Positions 23,701-36,105 of a stretch of 64,000 bases of DNA are shown one piece after another (positions within the stretch are counted from its first letter, which is position 1; the number at the start of each line of letters is the position of its first letter). The translations under genes and the position numbers were made by a program. The DNA lies in assembly GCA_027186245.1 (NCBI GenBank), contig CP114493.1, positions 689,501 through 753,500 on the forward strand, written 5' to 3'. This stretch comes from Coriaria nepalensis (lineage: Eukaryota > Streptophyta > Magnoliopsida > Cucurbitales > Coriariaceae). The notes under the pieces were generated by a model that was not told the origin of the DNA, did no database searches, and saw only the letters and a list, made by a program, of their open reading frames with translations.

Positions 23701-24702
23701 TTAGGGTTTGCTTGTCTTAAGATTATTAAACACATCACACTTCTTCCTCACCTCTCCTTTTCTACCTGTTTTCACACCAAGAACGCTTAGCTTCTCCATT
23801 GCATGAGCAAAGTCCCTAAAGAACATCCCTTGATCATTCGCATATAGATCGACAAATGGTTTCGTTCTAGGGTCCTTCACCAGCACATGATCCGACGGCA
23901 AAAGCCCTAACCCTCTCTTTAGATTCAGAAAATACATGTTATCAAATTTTCCTGGTGTCATAACGTCGTTGAAAGCCGACATTGCGGGGTCGATCGTATA
24001 ATTAGCACACATCTTTTTCAATGCTTCGGCGAATTTGGGATAGATCTCGGGATCGGTTGGTGTCGTTTTGTTATATTTAAACAAACGATCTGCGAACTCT
24101 TTGCAGTGAGAGAAGCCGATTGTATGACTGCCGGATAAAGCAACCATTTCTTTAATGCTAAATCCTTTTGCACCAAACATATTTATCATTACATCTAGAG
24201 ATTGGTTTGCTCTCGGCAAATTTCCTTCAACATGCGAAACTTGTGATATGAAACTATCTTTACGACCTAATCGAATATTGTAAAATGGGCCACCAACCAT
24301 TGTTACAAGGTCTCTTGTAGCTTGTGCTAAGATATCCGAGCAAGAGACGATGCCGGGACATGTCAGTTCTAATTGAGTTTTAGCTCGAACAATAAGGTCA
24401 AAGGCATCGCCGGGGAGTGAGAGGTTTATATCGGATTCACGTTCTGCCTGATGGAAGGAATTAGCAGAGATAAGGACGGATGCATCGCAACCGTCCACCA
24501 TACAATCATGGAAGAAGACACGGAGAGTTCCGGCTGCAGTTGTTGGGCTTGTCATTTGTTTTCCGGTGACTGTATCACGGATGATCTTTTCGAAATCAGG
24601 ACATGTTTTCATGTAATAATCAAGGGTGAGTTTTGATTCCGCAGAGAATGGAACATAAAGGAAGATTAAGATGAGGAGGACGAGAGGAACCGTGCAAGCC
24701 AT
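23701..24702 (-). CDS. Class III secretory peroxidase (PER63-like)
   Basis: Class III peroxidases are secreted haem enzymes that use H2O2 to oxidise phenolics in the cell wall. The gene is a single exon of 333 codons, unlike the usual four-exon members but like the PER31/41/63/65 group. A signal peptide covers about residues 1-23 (MACTVPLVLLILIFLYVPFS). Distal Arg61 and His65 lie in RVFFHDC, and proximal His193 lies in SGSHTIGFSHC. Eight conserved Cys appear to be present, including Cys34, Cys67, Cys72 and Cys115. There are several N-glycosylation sequons (NQS, NKT, NYT). The AERESDINLSLPGDAFD segment is typical of this subgroup. It sits next to a PUB gene, as PUB40 and PER63 do in Arabidopsis. 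Confidence 0.94.
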   Translation of the reverse strand: MACTVPLVLLILIFLYVPFSAESKLTLDYYMKTCPDFEKIIRDTVTGKQMTSPTTAAGTLRVFFHDCMVDGCDASVLISANSFHQAERESDINLSLPGDAFDLIVRAKTQLELTCPGIVSCSDILAQATRDLVTMVGGPFYNIRLGRKDSFISQVSHVEGNLPRANQSLDVMINMFGAKGFSIKEMVALSGSHTIGFSHCKEFADRLFKYNKTTPTDPEIYPKFAEALKKMCANYTIDPAMSAFNDVMTPGKFDNMYFLNLKRGLGLLPSDHVLVKDPRTKPFVDLYANDQGMFFRDFAHAMEKLSVLGVKTGRKGEVRKKCDVFNNLKTSKP

Positions 24703-27008
24703 GGCGGTAGAAGAGGAAGCGGTGGTCGAAATTCCTGCTTCCTCTTGGGGGGGTTTTGTTCTATTCTATTCGCTCTAACTGGAAAGTCTTGTGCGTAGGA
24801 AATGGGAGGAGACGATGATGTCTTGGGTAATGAGAGGTAAAAGAAGGGGTGAGGCTTTGTTAGGAGGAGAGGTGATTTAGGCAATTTGTTATAGGAATGT
24901 TGTTGTGTGTTTTTTATGGAAAGAAGAGGTAAAGGAAGAAAGGAAGTTATGTTTGCTATTTTCTTGTTGTTACAAATTTGGAACGACTAGTTTTTTAGAC
25001 ATAGTTTTGATGTTTGAAACGATGTTTTGTTTGTTTACTATTTATGAACGTTTCATTATTGAGTAAAAGAGAAGAACTTTAGTAATTATTAGTCCCATAG
25101 GATAAATTCTTAAATTTTGAAATAATTATAATTATAATAATATCATATTTTAAACTTATAATTATAATAAATTATTCCGATTGATTTCATATAAAATAAT
25201 TTAAAATTTTAAAATTTACTCTAATTTAATTTTTTTTTTATTTTTAGTCACAAAATTTCATTCTCAAGTTTTAACCCACATTTTTTTAAAATCAATTTTC
25301 TATTTCTACACCTCTTCATCTCACTACTACTACAAACCCCAACACCGCTGCCTTGGTTGTCCGCCGCTGATAATATTTTAAAATTCTAAAATAGAAAATT
25401 AAATTATATATTTTTTAAATTGATTTCGAGATGATGACATGTTGCAATTCAATTTCCGAACTTTGTTGGATATCAAGAAAGAGAGATTTTCCGACAGAGA
25501 AGGATGACGACAGTAAAGAGTAGGAAAACAAATTTTTTTTTCTTTTTGTTCTTTTTGACGGAAAAAAGTTGAAGTTGAAAATGTAAAAATAAAAAATAAT
25601 TTTAAAAATAAATATAAAATTTGTAGTTTCTAAAATTTTAATTGAAAGATATATATAATATTTTTAATTTATCAAATTTAGAATTTTAAAATATTTCTGA
25701 CGATAGTAATCGCGATATGAGGTAGCAACGATAGTAAAAGTGTGAAAATTATTGTTTGGGATTAAAAATAAAGAAGTTCATTATAATTAAAGTTTTAAAA
25801 GAAGATATTCATTATAATTGTGAAAATTTATATTATTAATTATAATTAATTCAAAGTTTGAGAATTCATTCTAATTTTCCCTTATTAGTCTTATTTGAAA
25901 ATAAACCAAACCCAACTGATCAAATTCATACACAATTTTGTGTTTTCCATAAATTCTTAGATCGTTTTATAAATTAAGACAACATAATCCAATCATTGGG
26001 ATCAAATATTTAGGTTCTGATTTGAGATTAAAATCAACTTAATCGCTGTAATTAGTTAATTAAGAAGATAAATTTTGATATGAATCATATTTATAACTGA
26101 CTAATCTACTTTAATCGTATATTTCAGTTTCACATAATCTTATCAAATATCATGTCATTACTATATGTGGGTAAGATGAGACATATTTGGTAGTCGAGTA
26201 AATTTAATCCATTGTAAAAATTTATCATATTATTTAAAATAAATAAAATGATCATATTTTAAATAATGTGACAGACTTGTATTGATAAATTAAAATTAAT
26301 TTCGATTCATATAAATTTCTCATAAATTAAATAAATACACACCGTAAATATAATCTACCAAAATACCATTGATGGATGCTTTCTATTTCAAATTAACTAT
26401 ATTGCATTTAAGAGACTACGTATACAAGTACTGTATCTAAATTATACCACATTACCACGTGATAATCTACTTGCGTTAAACTTCTCTCCAGTTACTAACG
26501 TACGTAAAGAAGACAGTTTCTGTGTCTAGGAATTTCCATCTCAGATTTTGGCAAACATCATGGACAGCAAGAAAAAAAGTGATCTAAATTTTTGGTCACG
26601 TTTTTCTTATTGAAGTAGGGAGGAAGATTCCTCGAAAAGGGTTATCCAAAAGAAGAAGAATTTACCGTACCACTAAAATGGAGTTTTCTACGACAAGTCG
26701 ATATCAAATTACTACACATGAGAAAACAATACTCTCTCAAGTACACTGTACGTTTTTTTGTACAAAACCCTAATACCCTTACCCGCAATTGTCATCTACC
26801 TCCCGTACCAATTATGGGTGAGTTTTCAGGGCCAAGAAGTATCCTGGAAACAGCCAAATAAGTCTGCTTCCGATTTGAAATTTAAAGAAAATAATAATAA
26901 TAATAATAAAAACCCTAATTTTTTTTGTTTTTTTGTCGGAGCTTTCTCATTTAGTTTTGCATTTATTATCTACCCTCCATCCCAAAATGTAAGTACATCA
27001 TTCTCATA
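24703..27008. other. Intergenic, AT-rich
   Basis: Left: peroxidase leader and promoter (to about 24960). Middle: AT-rich, with many ATAATT/TTAAAATT words. A short GC-richer piece at 25310-25370 has no coding frame. Right: the CBP60 promoter, with an (AAT)n patch at about 26888-26910 just before the start. No gene was recognised. Confidence 0.5.
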
Positions 27009-30000
27009 ATGTCGCAGAGGAAGAGAGATGCAGATCATTATATTAGTGCTGATCCAATATTAGAGAGCACTAATGATAGTCCTCTTCATGAAGATAAACG
27101 TAGAAGATCAGTCCCTCCTCTCAAGAAGTAAAACACCCTCTCTTCTTCTTGCTTTTATTTATGTGTTTAGAGTGATTTACTGATATCTTTGTTCAAATTA
27201 TGTGTATGTAAATATGTATACGTACGTATGTAGTATGGTGCTGGAATTCGGGCCGTTGCATGTCGTTCAACACTTGATCGAGCCGATGATTCGGAAAGTT
27301 GTAAGCGAATTCTTGAAACTGGAGTCTTTGTAAATTAATCATATAGCATTTGGACAAAATGAAATTTCTAAACCAAACATGTTAAACTGGTTTTGAAATC
27401 TATATGCAGCCTTCTTCTTTTTTAGTTCTAAGTTACATATAACGTGGTGTAAAGTGGTTTATTTTTGCCATGGATGGTATATAGGTGAGGGAGGAAGTTG
27501 AATCGGCATTAACAAAACATGTTACAAGCATCAAACGGTAAGAAACGATTATGTAATAGCTTCAAGATGGCATGTAATTAATTAATTAGTTTAAACTATA
27601 TATTATCTGAAACCCGGGACGAATAATCTTTGTATTCATACAACGTAGGTCATGATTATGACAATGAGATGATAGCTTAATGTAAGTATACTCAACTATA
27701 ATTAGTATGTTTAAGGTTTAAGTCATTCATGAAGAATAGGGAAATTAATAATGATCCTCTTAATAACTATATTCTTATGTATGTTTTATTCGACTGATTA
27801 GATCACGTAACGCTAAATGATATGATTGTGTTATACACACAGTGTTGTTTAAAATCCTGGTTAGTTTTCATTTATGCAGTTTTCAAACTCTTAAATTAAC
27901 ATATTTCTTAGATTTAAAGAAAACCCCGTTTTAGAAATCTGGTTTTGAAACTGCTAAACCAAATGCTGCCAAGTATATATCGACACAGGAATCATGTGAA
28001 AGAAGCGAAGAAACTATCCTCTAGTTCAGAGCAGATAATTATCAGAAGCTTACATCTCATGTTCGTAAACAATATTTCTCTCCCCGTGTTTACCGGATCT
28101 CGGATCGAAGCAATAGAAAGCTCCATCTTGAAAGTGGCATTGCTCAATACTCTAACCGGAGAATTTGTCAACCAAGGCCCCGAATCCACAGCCAAGGTAG
28201 AAATTGTGATTCTCGAAGGCGATTTTGAGGAAGATAACTGGACAATGGAAGAGTTTAAGAACAACATTGTAAGGGAAAGAGATGGCAAGAAACCCCTTCT
28301 AACAGGAGATTCTGTCCTTTTGAATCTTAAAGATGGGATTGGTTTGATAAATGAGATTTCTTTCACTGATAATTCAAGTTGGACAAGAAGTAGGAAGTTC
28401 AAGCTTGGAGCTATGATTGTTGACGAAACTAATGGAGTTAGAATTAGAGAAGCAAAGAGTGAAGCTTTTATCGTTCGAGATCACCGTGGAGAACGTAAGT
28501 ACTTAGTGGATGTCTAATCTCGGATTAGCCGTTAAAACCGACGAAATTTATATGAATTCGAATACAGTTTACAATGTCTAAACTGATTTTTTTTTGGTGT
28601 GTCTGTGTGTGTGTGTAGTGTACAAGAAGCATCATCCTCCATCTCTATATGATGAGGTATGGAGACTAGAGAAAATTGGGAAAGATGGAGCTTTTCACAA
28701 ACGTTTGAGCCAACAAAACGTCAATACAGTCAAAGATTTTCTTACCCTTCTTTTTGTAGATCCTCCGAGGCTTAGAAACGTGAGGGAAAAAAAAAATTAT
28801 CCGTATATATAATCACTTGATATAACAAATTAACAAATTATTTATTTTTTCGTTTGTTTGTAGATTCTCGGAACCGGGATGTCGGCTAAAATGTGGGAAG
28901 TAACCGCGGAGCATGCAAGAACATGTGTAATTGATAAGAGAAGATTCTTGTATAACTCATCGTCTTCTTCTTCTTCTTCTTCCTCTCAAGAGAGGAAGGG
29001 TGTAGTTTTTAATGCTGTTGGTGAAGTTTTGGGAATACTTTCAGATTGCAACTATGCTCTCATGGATAAGTTGTCTGAACTTGAGAAGGTACTAATCTCT
29101 CTAGTCATTTTCTCTTTCCTCCCCTAATTTATTTGATAATTACATATTGAACCCAATTCCTAAGAATAAAATTTAGTCCAAAATCAGAACTGATTAGTAG
29201 AAAGTATACGAGATACTGCATTCAAGAACAAAATTGTATTAGTCCTATGCGAATTCAAGAACAAAATTGTACCGGCCGACTAAGGCTTGGTTTGGTCAAA
29301 ACCGTGAGCTATCCAATAGTGATTGAGAGGAATTTTTCACCCATATCCAAACCAAGAGGCTTGCACACCTGGCCGAAACCAGGCTAAACTATTGAGTGAA
29401 ATTAAATTTCACATAAATATATTATATTAACGATAATAATTAGCATAAGCATTTTTACTTCTATAAATAATATATATATATAATATATGAGGACTATCGT
29501 GAAAATCAAATTATATAACAACCAAATATTATCATGTAACTTACATCGATAAGCAAAATATTAAAATAACATTGATATCAAGATTACAAGGTGGCACAAC
29601 TAAAGGAAGACATGATCTAAATAATATGATGATCCCTCTATTGTTTCCGATTATATATTTTAAATTCATAATTTCTAATTATGCCCGGTAAGTTCATCAT
29701 AAAACATTACATTGAAAAGTTCACATGAAAATCATAAAGCATTATATTTCTTAAAAACTATAATAAGTTCGTTGTATTTTTACAATTTTTCAACCTAGTT
29801 TTCGTTTTATAAAAGCTATAACCATAAGGCAATATATTTTTTTCAACTATTTATAAATCTAAAAAAAATTTGGCTCGATAGTGAATGGTAGAAGCTAAAC
29901 CCATCACTCGGCCAAATTTTCTGGGTTTGAATAAATAAGACCCATATCTAAACTAAATAAATTAAAACCTATGTGCTATGGGTGATTGGTCTGATTTCCA

Positions 30001-30704
30001 GATGAGTTCGTGGGTGACTGGGTTTCTTGCACACCCCTACCAACTCATTTAGTATCTTCAAAATCAGGGTTCCATCTATAATTATCAGATACCTTAGGGG
30101 TGCGTATGTAATTATTGATTTCTAAATTTGTTACTGATTTTAACCTCTCTTTCCCCCCCCCCCCCCCCCTTCTTTCCTGAAAAAGTTTGATGCTTGGAAC
30201 TTAGTGATCTCTGCATTTCAAAACTGGGATAAAGTCCTTTGTTTTGAAGATGAGCCCTCTCTACTCAACTACTCTCTTTGCTCCACAAGCTCATCACCCA
30301 TGGCAGAGCAGGGTTCCGCTATTTACACACAACCCAATGCCTTATCTCCAGATATCATCTCAACCCTTTATTCCATTCCGGACCTGCAAACCGCAGACAA
30401 CACAGGTCTTACTTATGGGCAGTTTTTGGATTTCAAAAATCAACCTGAACATTTGGTCTGTGATATCAACCCTTTCAATCAAGCCTTTTTTGAGCAAGAC
30501 CATCTGAATTACTTTGACACTGACCTCCACTGCAACTTCAGTTTCGAAACTCAGACTGAAGAAGTTACCAAACCTCAAAGTAGTGGAGATGCATACCATT
30601 ATCCATGGCAACGAGCTCAGATTAGATGGGCAAAGCTGTTTAGCATATTGAAATGGTTTTCAATAAGGAGGATTGTAGCTAATAGAAGAAGTTTAACTCA
30701 ATAA
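27009..30704 (+). CDS. CBP60: Calmodulin-binding protein 60 (CBP60 family)
   Basis: CBP60 proteins are nuclear plant DNA-binding factors controlled by Ca2+/calmodulin; members regulate immunity and salicylic acid genes. Seven exons (27009-27127, 27234-27300, 27485-27537, 27989-28494, 28619-28779, 28864-29088, 30186-30704) give 549 residues. The N terminus is basic (KRRRS), followed by the conserved [19 protein letters not shown]. The central DNA-binding region contains [18 protein letters not shown] and [23 protein letters not shown]. The last exon ends in an amphipathic basic helix ([19 protein letters not shown]) at the usual C-terminal calmodulin-binding place of CBP60a-f. A Ser run (10 residues, TCT repeats near 28965) is local. 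Intron 6 (1.1 kb) holds a repeat insertion and a C17 run. The subfamily is not fixed. Confidence 0.93.
29280..30045. mobile_element. Probable non-autonomous transposon remnant in CBP60 intron 6
   Basis: The intron contains blocks such as cacccatatccaaacca, ggcttgcacacc and, at the other end, ttcttgcacacccctacc, which look like the GGGGTGTGCAA termini common to decayed plant hAT-type elements. Just before it, a 19-base motif (attcaagaacaaaattgta) occurs twice (about 29220 and 29252). Clear terminal inverted repeats or target duplications were not established. Confidence 0.4.
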
Positions 30705-30931
30705 TGCAAATATTGAGTTGTGAAAAACTGTAATTTTAATCAGTCAAATATTATTCGATTGTGTATTTTGAGCAACTTCTTTTACATTTGAAGTTTTTCA
30801 ATAAGAATACAAGACATTTTCTTTCTACAGCAACAGATTTAAGAAAAGTACATTACAAAAAGAGTGAAGAAAAATTTACAGTGAGAGCATTATATCAAGA
30901 ACTTTATACCTTATAATGGTTAAGAAATAAA
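30705..30931. other. Convergent 3' ends of CBP60 and the DCC gene
   Basis: These 227 bp must contain both 3' UTRs. An AATAAG-like poly(A) signal for CBP60 (tcaataagaata) lies near 30799. No gene was seen. Confidence 0.55.
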
Positions 30932-32432
30932 TCACATCTTACAGGTGTCGTTGTCATTACAAACTTCACCCTGGGTAGAAAATGGAGAGAGAGAGAGAGC
31001 CAAAAAAAGGGCATAAAAGAATATGTAAGAATACAAACTGTCCATTATTGTAAATAGAAAGGAAAGAAGGATCAATGTGTTACCTTGTTCTTCTTTCGAG
31101 CTTCTAGAATCTCTTCTAAGGGAGGCCGACCTGAAACCGAAAAAAATTTCATCAACAAAAAACCATATAGAGTATCGATGTGTCTATTTGATATTATTAG
31201 GAAACCCGTTATTTGTCCGGAAATATAGAGGAGATACCTGTTATTTGAAGTCGATATTTTGCCCAAACCCCATATACTGCATCTGCAATTTTCGCAATCT
31301 AAAGAAAATAGACCTTTGTATCAATTTTTATTTTTTTAATTTTTGCTTACAAATAAACAATGATGGAAGGTAAAATTGAAAATATGAAAATTCAAACTCA
31401 CAGGTTCATATTTTGTAATGGCATAGACCCATCCGAGACCGACATGTTCGTAAAGTCTTCTAAATGCCTGTTTTTGACATGAAATTGTTTATTTATTTTA
31501 CGCTAAAATATAAACATACTAATAGGGAAAAGGTGAAGTAGAAAGAGAAGCATACTTCTACGTCTGTCACCACAGTACCATCGGAAAGGATAGCATGGAT
31601 TCTTCCCATAACCTAAACAAAGAATCAATATCATAGTAATGTCAATCGCTTGATGATAAAGGGAAAGACAAACATAATCAGACATCATCCTTTGCTAATT
31701 ATATTTCAAGGCATTGGGCATACAGTTTTGTAATCAAGGCCTTGATTCTGTTCAGGAGCGTAATCATCAGAGCTTATGTCAATAAACTTGATAGAACCAT
31801 AGCTCTTATTCCTCTCTCTAAGCATGTTAACCTGATAGAACCATAGAGTAATAACTCTTAGATGCAAAAAAATACAAAATCAAAGTAATCAGACATACAC
31901 CTTCTTAAGGCTAAAAGTTGCATATGTATCCGAAGCAAATCATGTCAAAAGTGGGCAATTCATCAAACACCTTATGATCATTTTTCTCTTTTATAACAGA
32001 AAACTCCTGGATATTGTTTGAAAGAACGAAAAAAAAAACCTCACGCATGCAGAGTGGGCAATCACTATCGTAGAGCATTTTAATCTTCCAGTTTTGAGCT
32101 GATTGTTCATCATCTTCTTTCTTTGGAGTAATTGGATCAACTTTTGCTTCACTTATTGCACGAATTTGAAACCCAAATCCTACAAATTAAAAAAAAAAAA
32201 AATCATGGGTAATTGGGTATTGAAGAGAAGACAACTTTAACCCAAACCCAGATGAACATATACGTGGACGACGATGACTGGGAAAGGCGGTAAGATTTGG
32301 GGGTGATATTGAAGGAGAGGGATTGAGTTTGAGTGTGGTGAACGGGTAAAATGATTGGAGAGATGGGTTTCTTAGCAATCTTCGTCCTGAATTGCATGCC
32401 AAAGCAGTGTTCGTTGCTCCTCTAAATGCCAT
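30932..32432 (-). CDS. Plastid-targeted DCC (DUF393) thiol-disulfide oxidoreductase-like protein
   Basis: DCC proteins share a DxxCxxC motif of thioredoxin type and are annotated as putative thiol-disulfide oxidoreductases; the substrate is unknown. Eight exons, read downward, give 228 residues: 32432-32264, 32179-32040, 31831-31724, 31612-31556, 31467-31402, 31298-31238, 31130-31084 and 30970-30932. The first about 60 residues are rich in Ser/Arg/Pro with few acids, a chloroplast transit peptide by composition. The motif is YDSDCPLCMREV. A following conserved part reads YEHVGLGWVYAITKYEP, and the tail ends CNDNDTCKM, with two extra Cys. For exon 1 I used the donor C|GTATATG at 32263, because only this phase joins exon 2 (RFGFQIRA). 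It is head to head with SDH7. Confidence 0.88.
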
Positions 32433-32815
32433 GGATTTCTATTTTGTTATGTTGCAACAAAGAAGAAGAACTATGAATTTCTTTCAAGACTTGGTTTTTT
32501 TTTCTTTTTTGGATCGTCATTGATTCTTCTTGCGTTTGTTTGTGTTGTGTTGTGTTAACAAGTGTTTAGCTTTCCACCACTAACAAATGTTTGCTTCTGG
32601 TGGGAAAATCGAAGCAAGTAAAATTTGGTGGGGAAATTGTATATATAAGAAATTTAGGAGGTACAAAACCAAGATATTGGAAACTTTTGTAGGGAAATTT
32701 GTAATAATAGATAAAATATGGGGACAAACTTCCGCAGTTTTCCTCTGAAAAGCTTTCGCAGTTTCTGGTCGCGTCCATCGAGCAAACTCTCTCTCTCACT
32801 AGTAAATCTGTGACA
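32433..32815. promoter_or_regulatory. Compact bidirectional promoter, DCC gene / SDH7
   Basis: Only 383 bp separate the two start codons, so leaders and promoters overlap or share elements. A TC-rich tract (ctctctctcac) precedes the SDH7 start. No TATA box is evident on either side. Confidence 0.6.
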
Positions 32816-34434
32816 ATGGCGTTCTTCCTCAACAGAACCTCTATCGCCTCTCATTTTCGATCTCAGTCGCACGTGAGTTCTCTCTCTGTCTCTCTCACTT
32901 TCTCTCTCTATCTATCTGAAATTTCTTTAATTGAGCAGAAGGCGGAGGATGCTCTATCTATATCGCGCCGGGGATTTCACATCGAACCAGGAACTCGCGA
33001 AAAAGCTGTAAGATCTTTCTCTTACTCCAACTGTAGTCGCATCTCTGTTAATCTGGATTTTTAGGGCATGGATTCACTTTTCTAATAGCTCTCTTCTTCG
33101 TTTTGCGTTGGAATCTAGAACGAAAACTGACTCTTTTAGATATCGAGGTTTCTTACTTGAACAAAAGTTTCATGGAATCGTTTTGAGATGGAAAGACCTC
33201 GAACTCAACTTGGTGATCTATCAAGCTTGTTTTGTTGTTCAATTTGCTGAATTCAATGTGGAGTCTCCGACCTAGTACTTGCTTAAAGGAAACTGTTTTG
33301 GTGGAAAATCCTAGTTCCCTTTCTCTTTGGAAATGAAACCGGCCCGATTGATGTATTTTTTATCAGACTTATAAAGGTGTGGTGTTCTACTGGTCTACTA
33401 AGTTAAGTACTCTTTTCGCAGCTCTTAGCAGATGACCCAGCTCTGAACCGATTCAAATCGCACAAGAAGGGCGTCAACCGAATCAAAAGAATGGGAGATG
33501 CTCTAACAATTGTTCTCGTAGTAGGTATGATTGTATATTAGTTGATTGTCGGTCTTGGTTTGATCACTAAGTCATGATACCTCTTTTGATGCTTCTAGAT
33601 TGTCTCTGGGTATTCCTTATTGGTAGTATATTAAACCTCACTAAGTAGGCAGAAGCAGTTAAGGTTATGAATCCTTAATGTAATCAACCTAGAAATTACT
33701 AGGACAAAGTAGTAAAAGACTTCTTGAAACTTAAAGGTAAGATCACTAAGTTCGAGTGATAACCCATTGTTGGAGACTGGCAAAGTACCAGATGAAATTT
33801 ACCCGATTGTCTAACAGAGACATGAAATTGCAACAAAGAGACTTATAATGTATGTATGCCAACTATAAGCTCCCTTGCAATGAAACACCAAGTACTTTAG
33901 AACCATTTTGCCTCCCCTTTTTGGACAAGTTCCACGTTTTTATTTGATTCAAAGTCTCAATTAGTTTAATGGACTATTTTTATGAGCTTGGTGAAATTGA
34001 ATCAATGATATTATTCTCTTGAACATCCATGATCATGTCAGAGAAGCCGACTATTTGTTGGACTTGTTACTGTTTTCACACCCCCCCTCACCCCCACCCA
34101 CACTCTGTCCTCCCCCGTCGCTTCTCCCTCTGTCTGTCTCTCCAGTCCTTGGTTGCATTTGAGAAGGCAGACTGTTATCTGGGAAATGTAGTAGTGTCGT
34201 ATATTTATCGGGAGGACATGAGAGTTCTCTTGCATGATTTAATTGGACCAGAAAGGAACAGAAAAGAAAAGAAATCTACAATACCCACATGATTGCAAAC
34301 AGTTATGTCGTACAGATATGTCATGAGAAATTCAATGGTTTCTGTTTTCAGGTTTTAGCTATGAAATTTATGTCAAGGCCACCATGCGAGAAGAAGCTCG
34401 AAAACAAGCAAATGCTGGTGGAGAAAGTGCATAA
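32816..34434 (+). CDS. SDH7: Succinate dehydrogenase subunit 7, mitochondrial
   Basis: SDH7 is a small plant-specific subunit of respiratory complex II in the inner mitochondrial membrane. Four exons (32816-32872, 32939-33007, 33422-33524, 34352-34434) give 103 residues, normal for the family. The N terminus ([19 protein letters not shown]) is Arg/Ser-rich with no acids, fitting a mitochondrial presequence, and the [12 protein letters not shown] segment is characteristic. A C-terminal hydrophobic stretch ([17 protein letters not shown]) is the likely single membrane helix. The third intron (827 bp) contains a C-rich patch at 34081-34120 that is not coding. The 3' exon was placed by phase (G|GT) and family similarity. 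Confidence 0.9.
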
Positions 34435-35168
34435 TATCGCAAGTCTTACTTTTTTTTTTCTTCATTTTGGCAATAAAAATGCTCGACCTCTTGTAGTTGT
34501 GCATTAAATAAACGATTGGGTTTGTATTAATGTTTGTGAAATTGAAGTCCAGTTACCGGAAACTGGTTTTCTAACGAAGTTCGTTCAACGATATGTTTCT
34601 CAAACTGGATATTTGGCCTAGTAAGATGGTAAACCATTATAGCATATGACTATATTTTGTGTCCAGTTTTCCGTATGCATTACCTCTCCGGAACATTTTG
34701 TTTGTCAAATCTGATGCAGATTGAATTAGAATTCTACACGAAGTTTACTCAAACTGAGTTATAGACTCGAACTAAATCTCTGAACTATCATCAAAATGCA
34801 TCCCTGTGAAAGAGCAATAATGATTATCTTTCATGCGAACGTGCAAGCTCCTAGAAGCCTATGATTCGACGACACCTGTTTGGGGTTAGAATTATCATTA
34901 CAGGTATTTCAGCTCAGAGATGTTCCAACGTGCATGTAACTGGTATATCATACACCATTTTAATCAATGTCAAAAACCCAATTAAAAATTGACTGACTGA
35001 CTTTGTCTAAGTTGTACAACTAAGACCACTTAGAGTAGGAAGATTTCTCAAATCTCAAGTTGAAAAAGAGGGAGAATTTGCAGAGTTCTTGGAGAGAAGA
35101 GAAAGAAACAATATATTTCATCCTTTCCTTCCTTTCCTTTCCTTTCCTTTCCTTTCTTTTCTTTAGAG
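34435..35168. other. Intergenic with a (CCTTT)n tract
   Basis: The SDH7 3' UTR is followed by non-coding sequence. A CCTTT repeat at 35121-35164 sits directly before the LIM pseudogene start, where the original leader would be. No gene was seen. Confidence 0.5.
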
Positions 35169-36105
35169 ATGGCAATGTTTGCAGGAACAACCCAGAAATG
35201 CAAGGCTTGCGAAAAGACAGTTTACTTGGTTGATCAGCTCACTGCTGATTGAAAAGTCTATCACAAAGCCTGTTTTAGATGCCACCATTGCAAGGGTACC
35301 CTCAAGGTATATACAGATACTGTTGGTTTTACTTTTTTCTGTTTGGTTCCTGAGAAAGTCAAAATTGATCTTCTATTTTGCATTGTTCTTGTTGCAGCTG
35401 AGTAACTATTCCTCATTTGAAGGTACTGCAAGCCTCACTTTGACCAATTGTTTAAGATGACGGGCAGCTTGCAAAAGAGGTTTGAAGGTTAGTTTTGCGC
35501 AAGAGTTCAAAAATAATATGTAATAACATAATTTCTTCCTTCTAAGTTCTACTACAATCTTTATATAAACTTTAGCTGCTCCAAGGACAGTTAACATTCA
35601 CCGATCCACCAATCAGGTACCGTATTTAGAATTTTTAGCCGTTTACCGATCATACATATCGCGTGATGTAACAAGTCAATAAAATACATAGCTACTTTCC
35701 TGTAATGATGTTCGATCCTGTATGAATTGTGAAGGTCCAAGACAACAACAAAGTAAGAAGTATGTTTGCTGGAACTCAAGAGAAATGTGTTGCTTGCTAG
35801 AAAACAGTGTACCCAATTGAAATGGTAAAAGTTCCTATATATACATGATTTTGTATTTGTACCTAAATGTACAAATTGATAATGATGATCAGGTGAGAGT
35901 AGATGGGAAATCATACCATAAATCATCATGTTTTAAGTGCACATATGCGGGATGTGTTATAAGCCCATCAAACTACATAGCAGCACATCAGCATCGTCTC
36001 TACTGTAAGCATCATCACACTCAACTTTTCAAAGAGAACGGTAACTTCAGCCAACTTGGTAATAACCAGCTTCATCTTCAAGAATCTAAGATTAATGTCA
36101 TGTAA
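35169..36105 (+). pseudogene. Two-LIM-domain protein pseudogene (WLIM/PLIM type)
   Basis: Intact plant LIM proteins have two zinc-binding LIM domains and bundle actin. Here all five exons and their GT-AG introns are recognisable (35169-35306, 35398-35487, 35576-35616, 35735-35824, 35893-36105), but the frame is broken. Codon 28 is TGA (35250-35252) in the first LIM domain. In exon 2 the expected codons between FEG and YCKPHFDQLF lose about 8 bases (near 35422), shifting the frame. A TAG (35798-35800) interrupts the start of the second LIM domain. The H-x2-C zinc spacing of LIM2 is also altered (HKSSC). Retained introns show it is a duplicated rather than processed copy. It is unlikely to make a functional protein. 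Confidence 0.88.

Noticed and set aside
35845..36105. A short intact zinc-finger gene
   Set aside because: It is only the last exon of the LIM pseudogene; upstream stops and a frameshift remove the rest.
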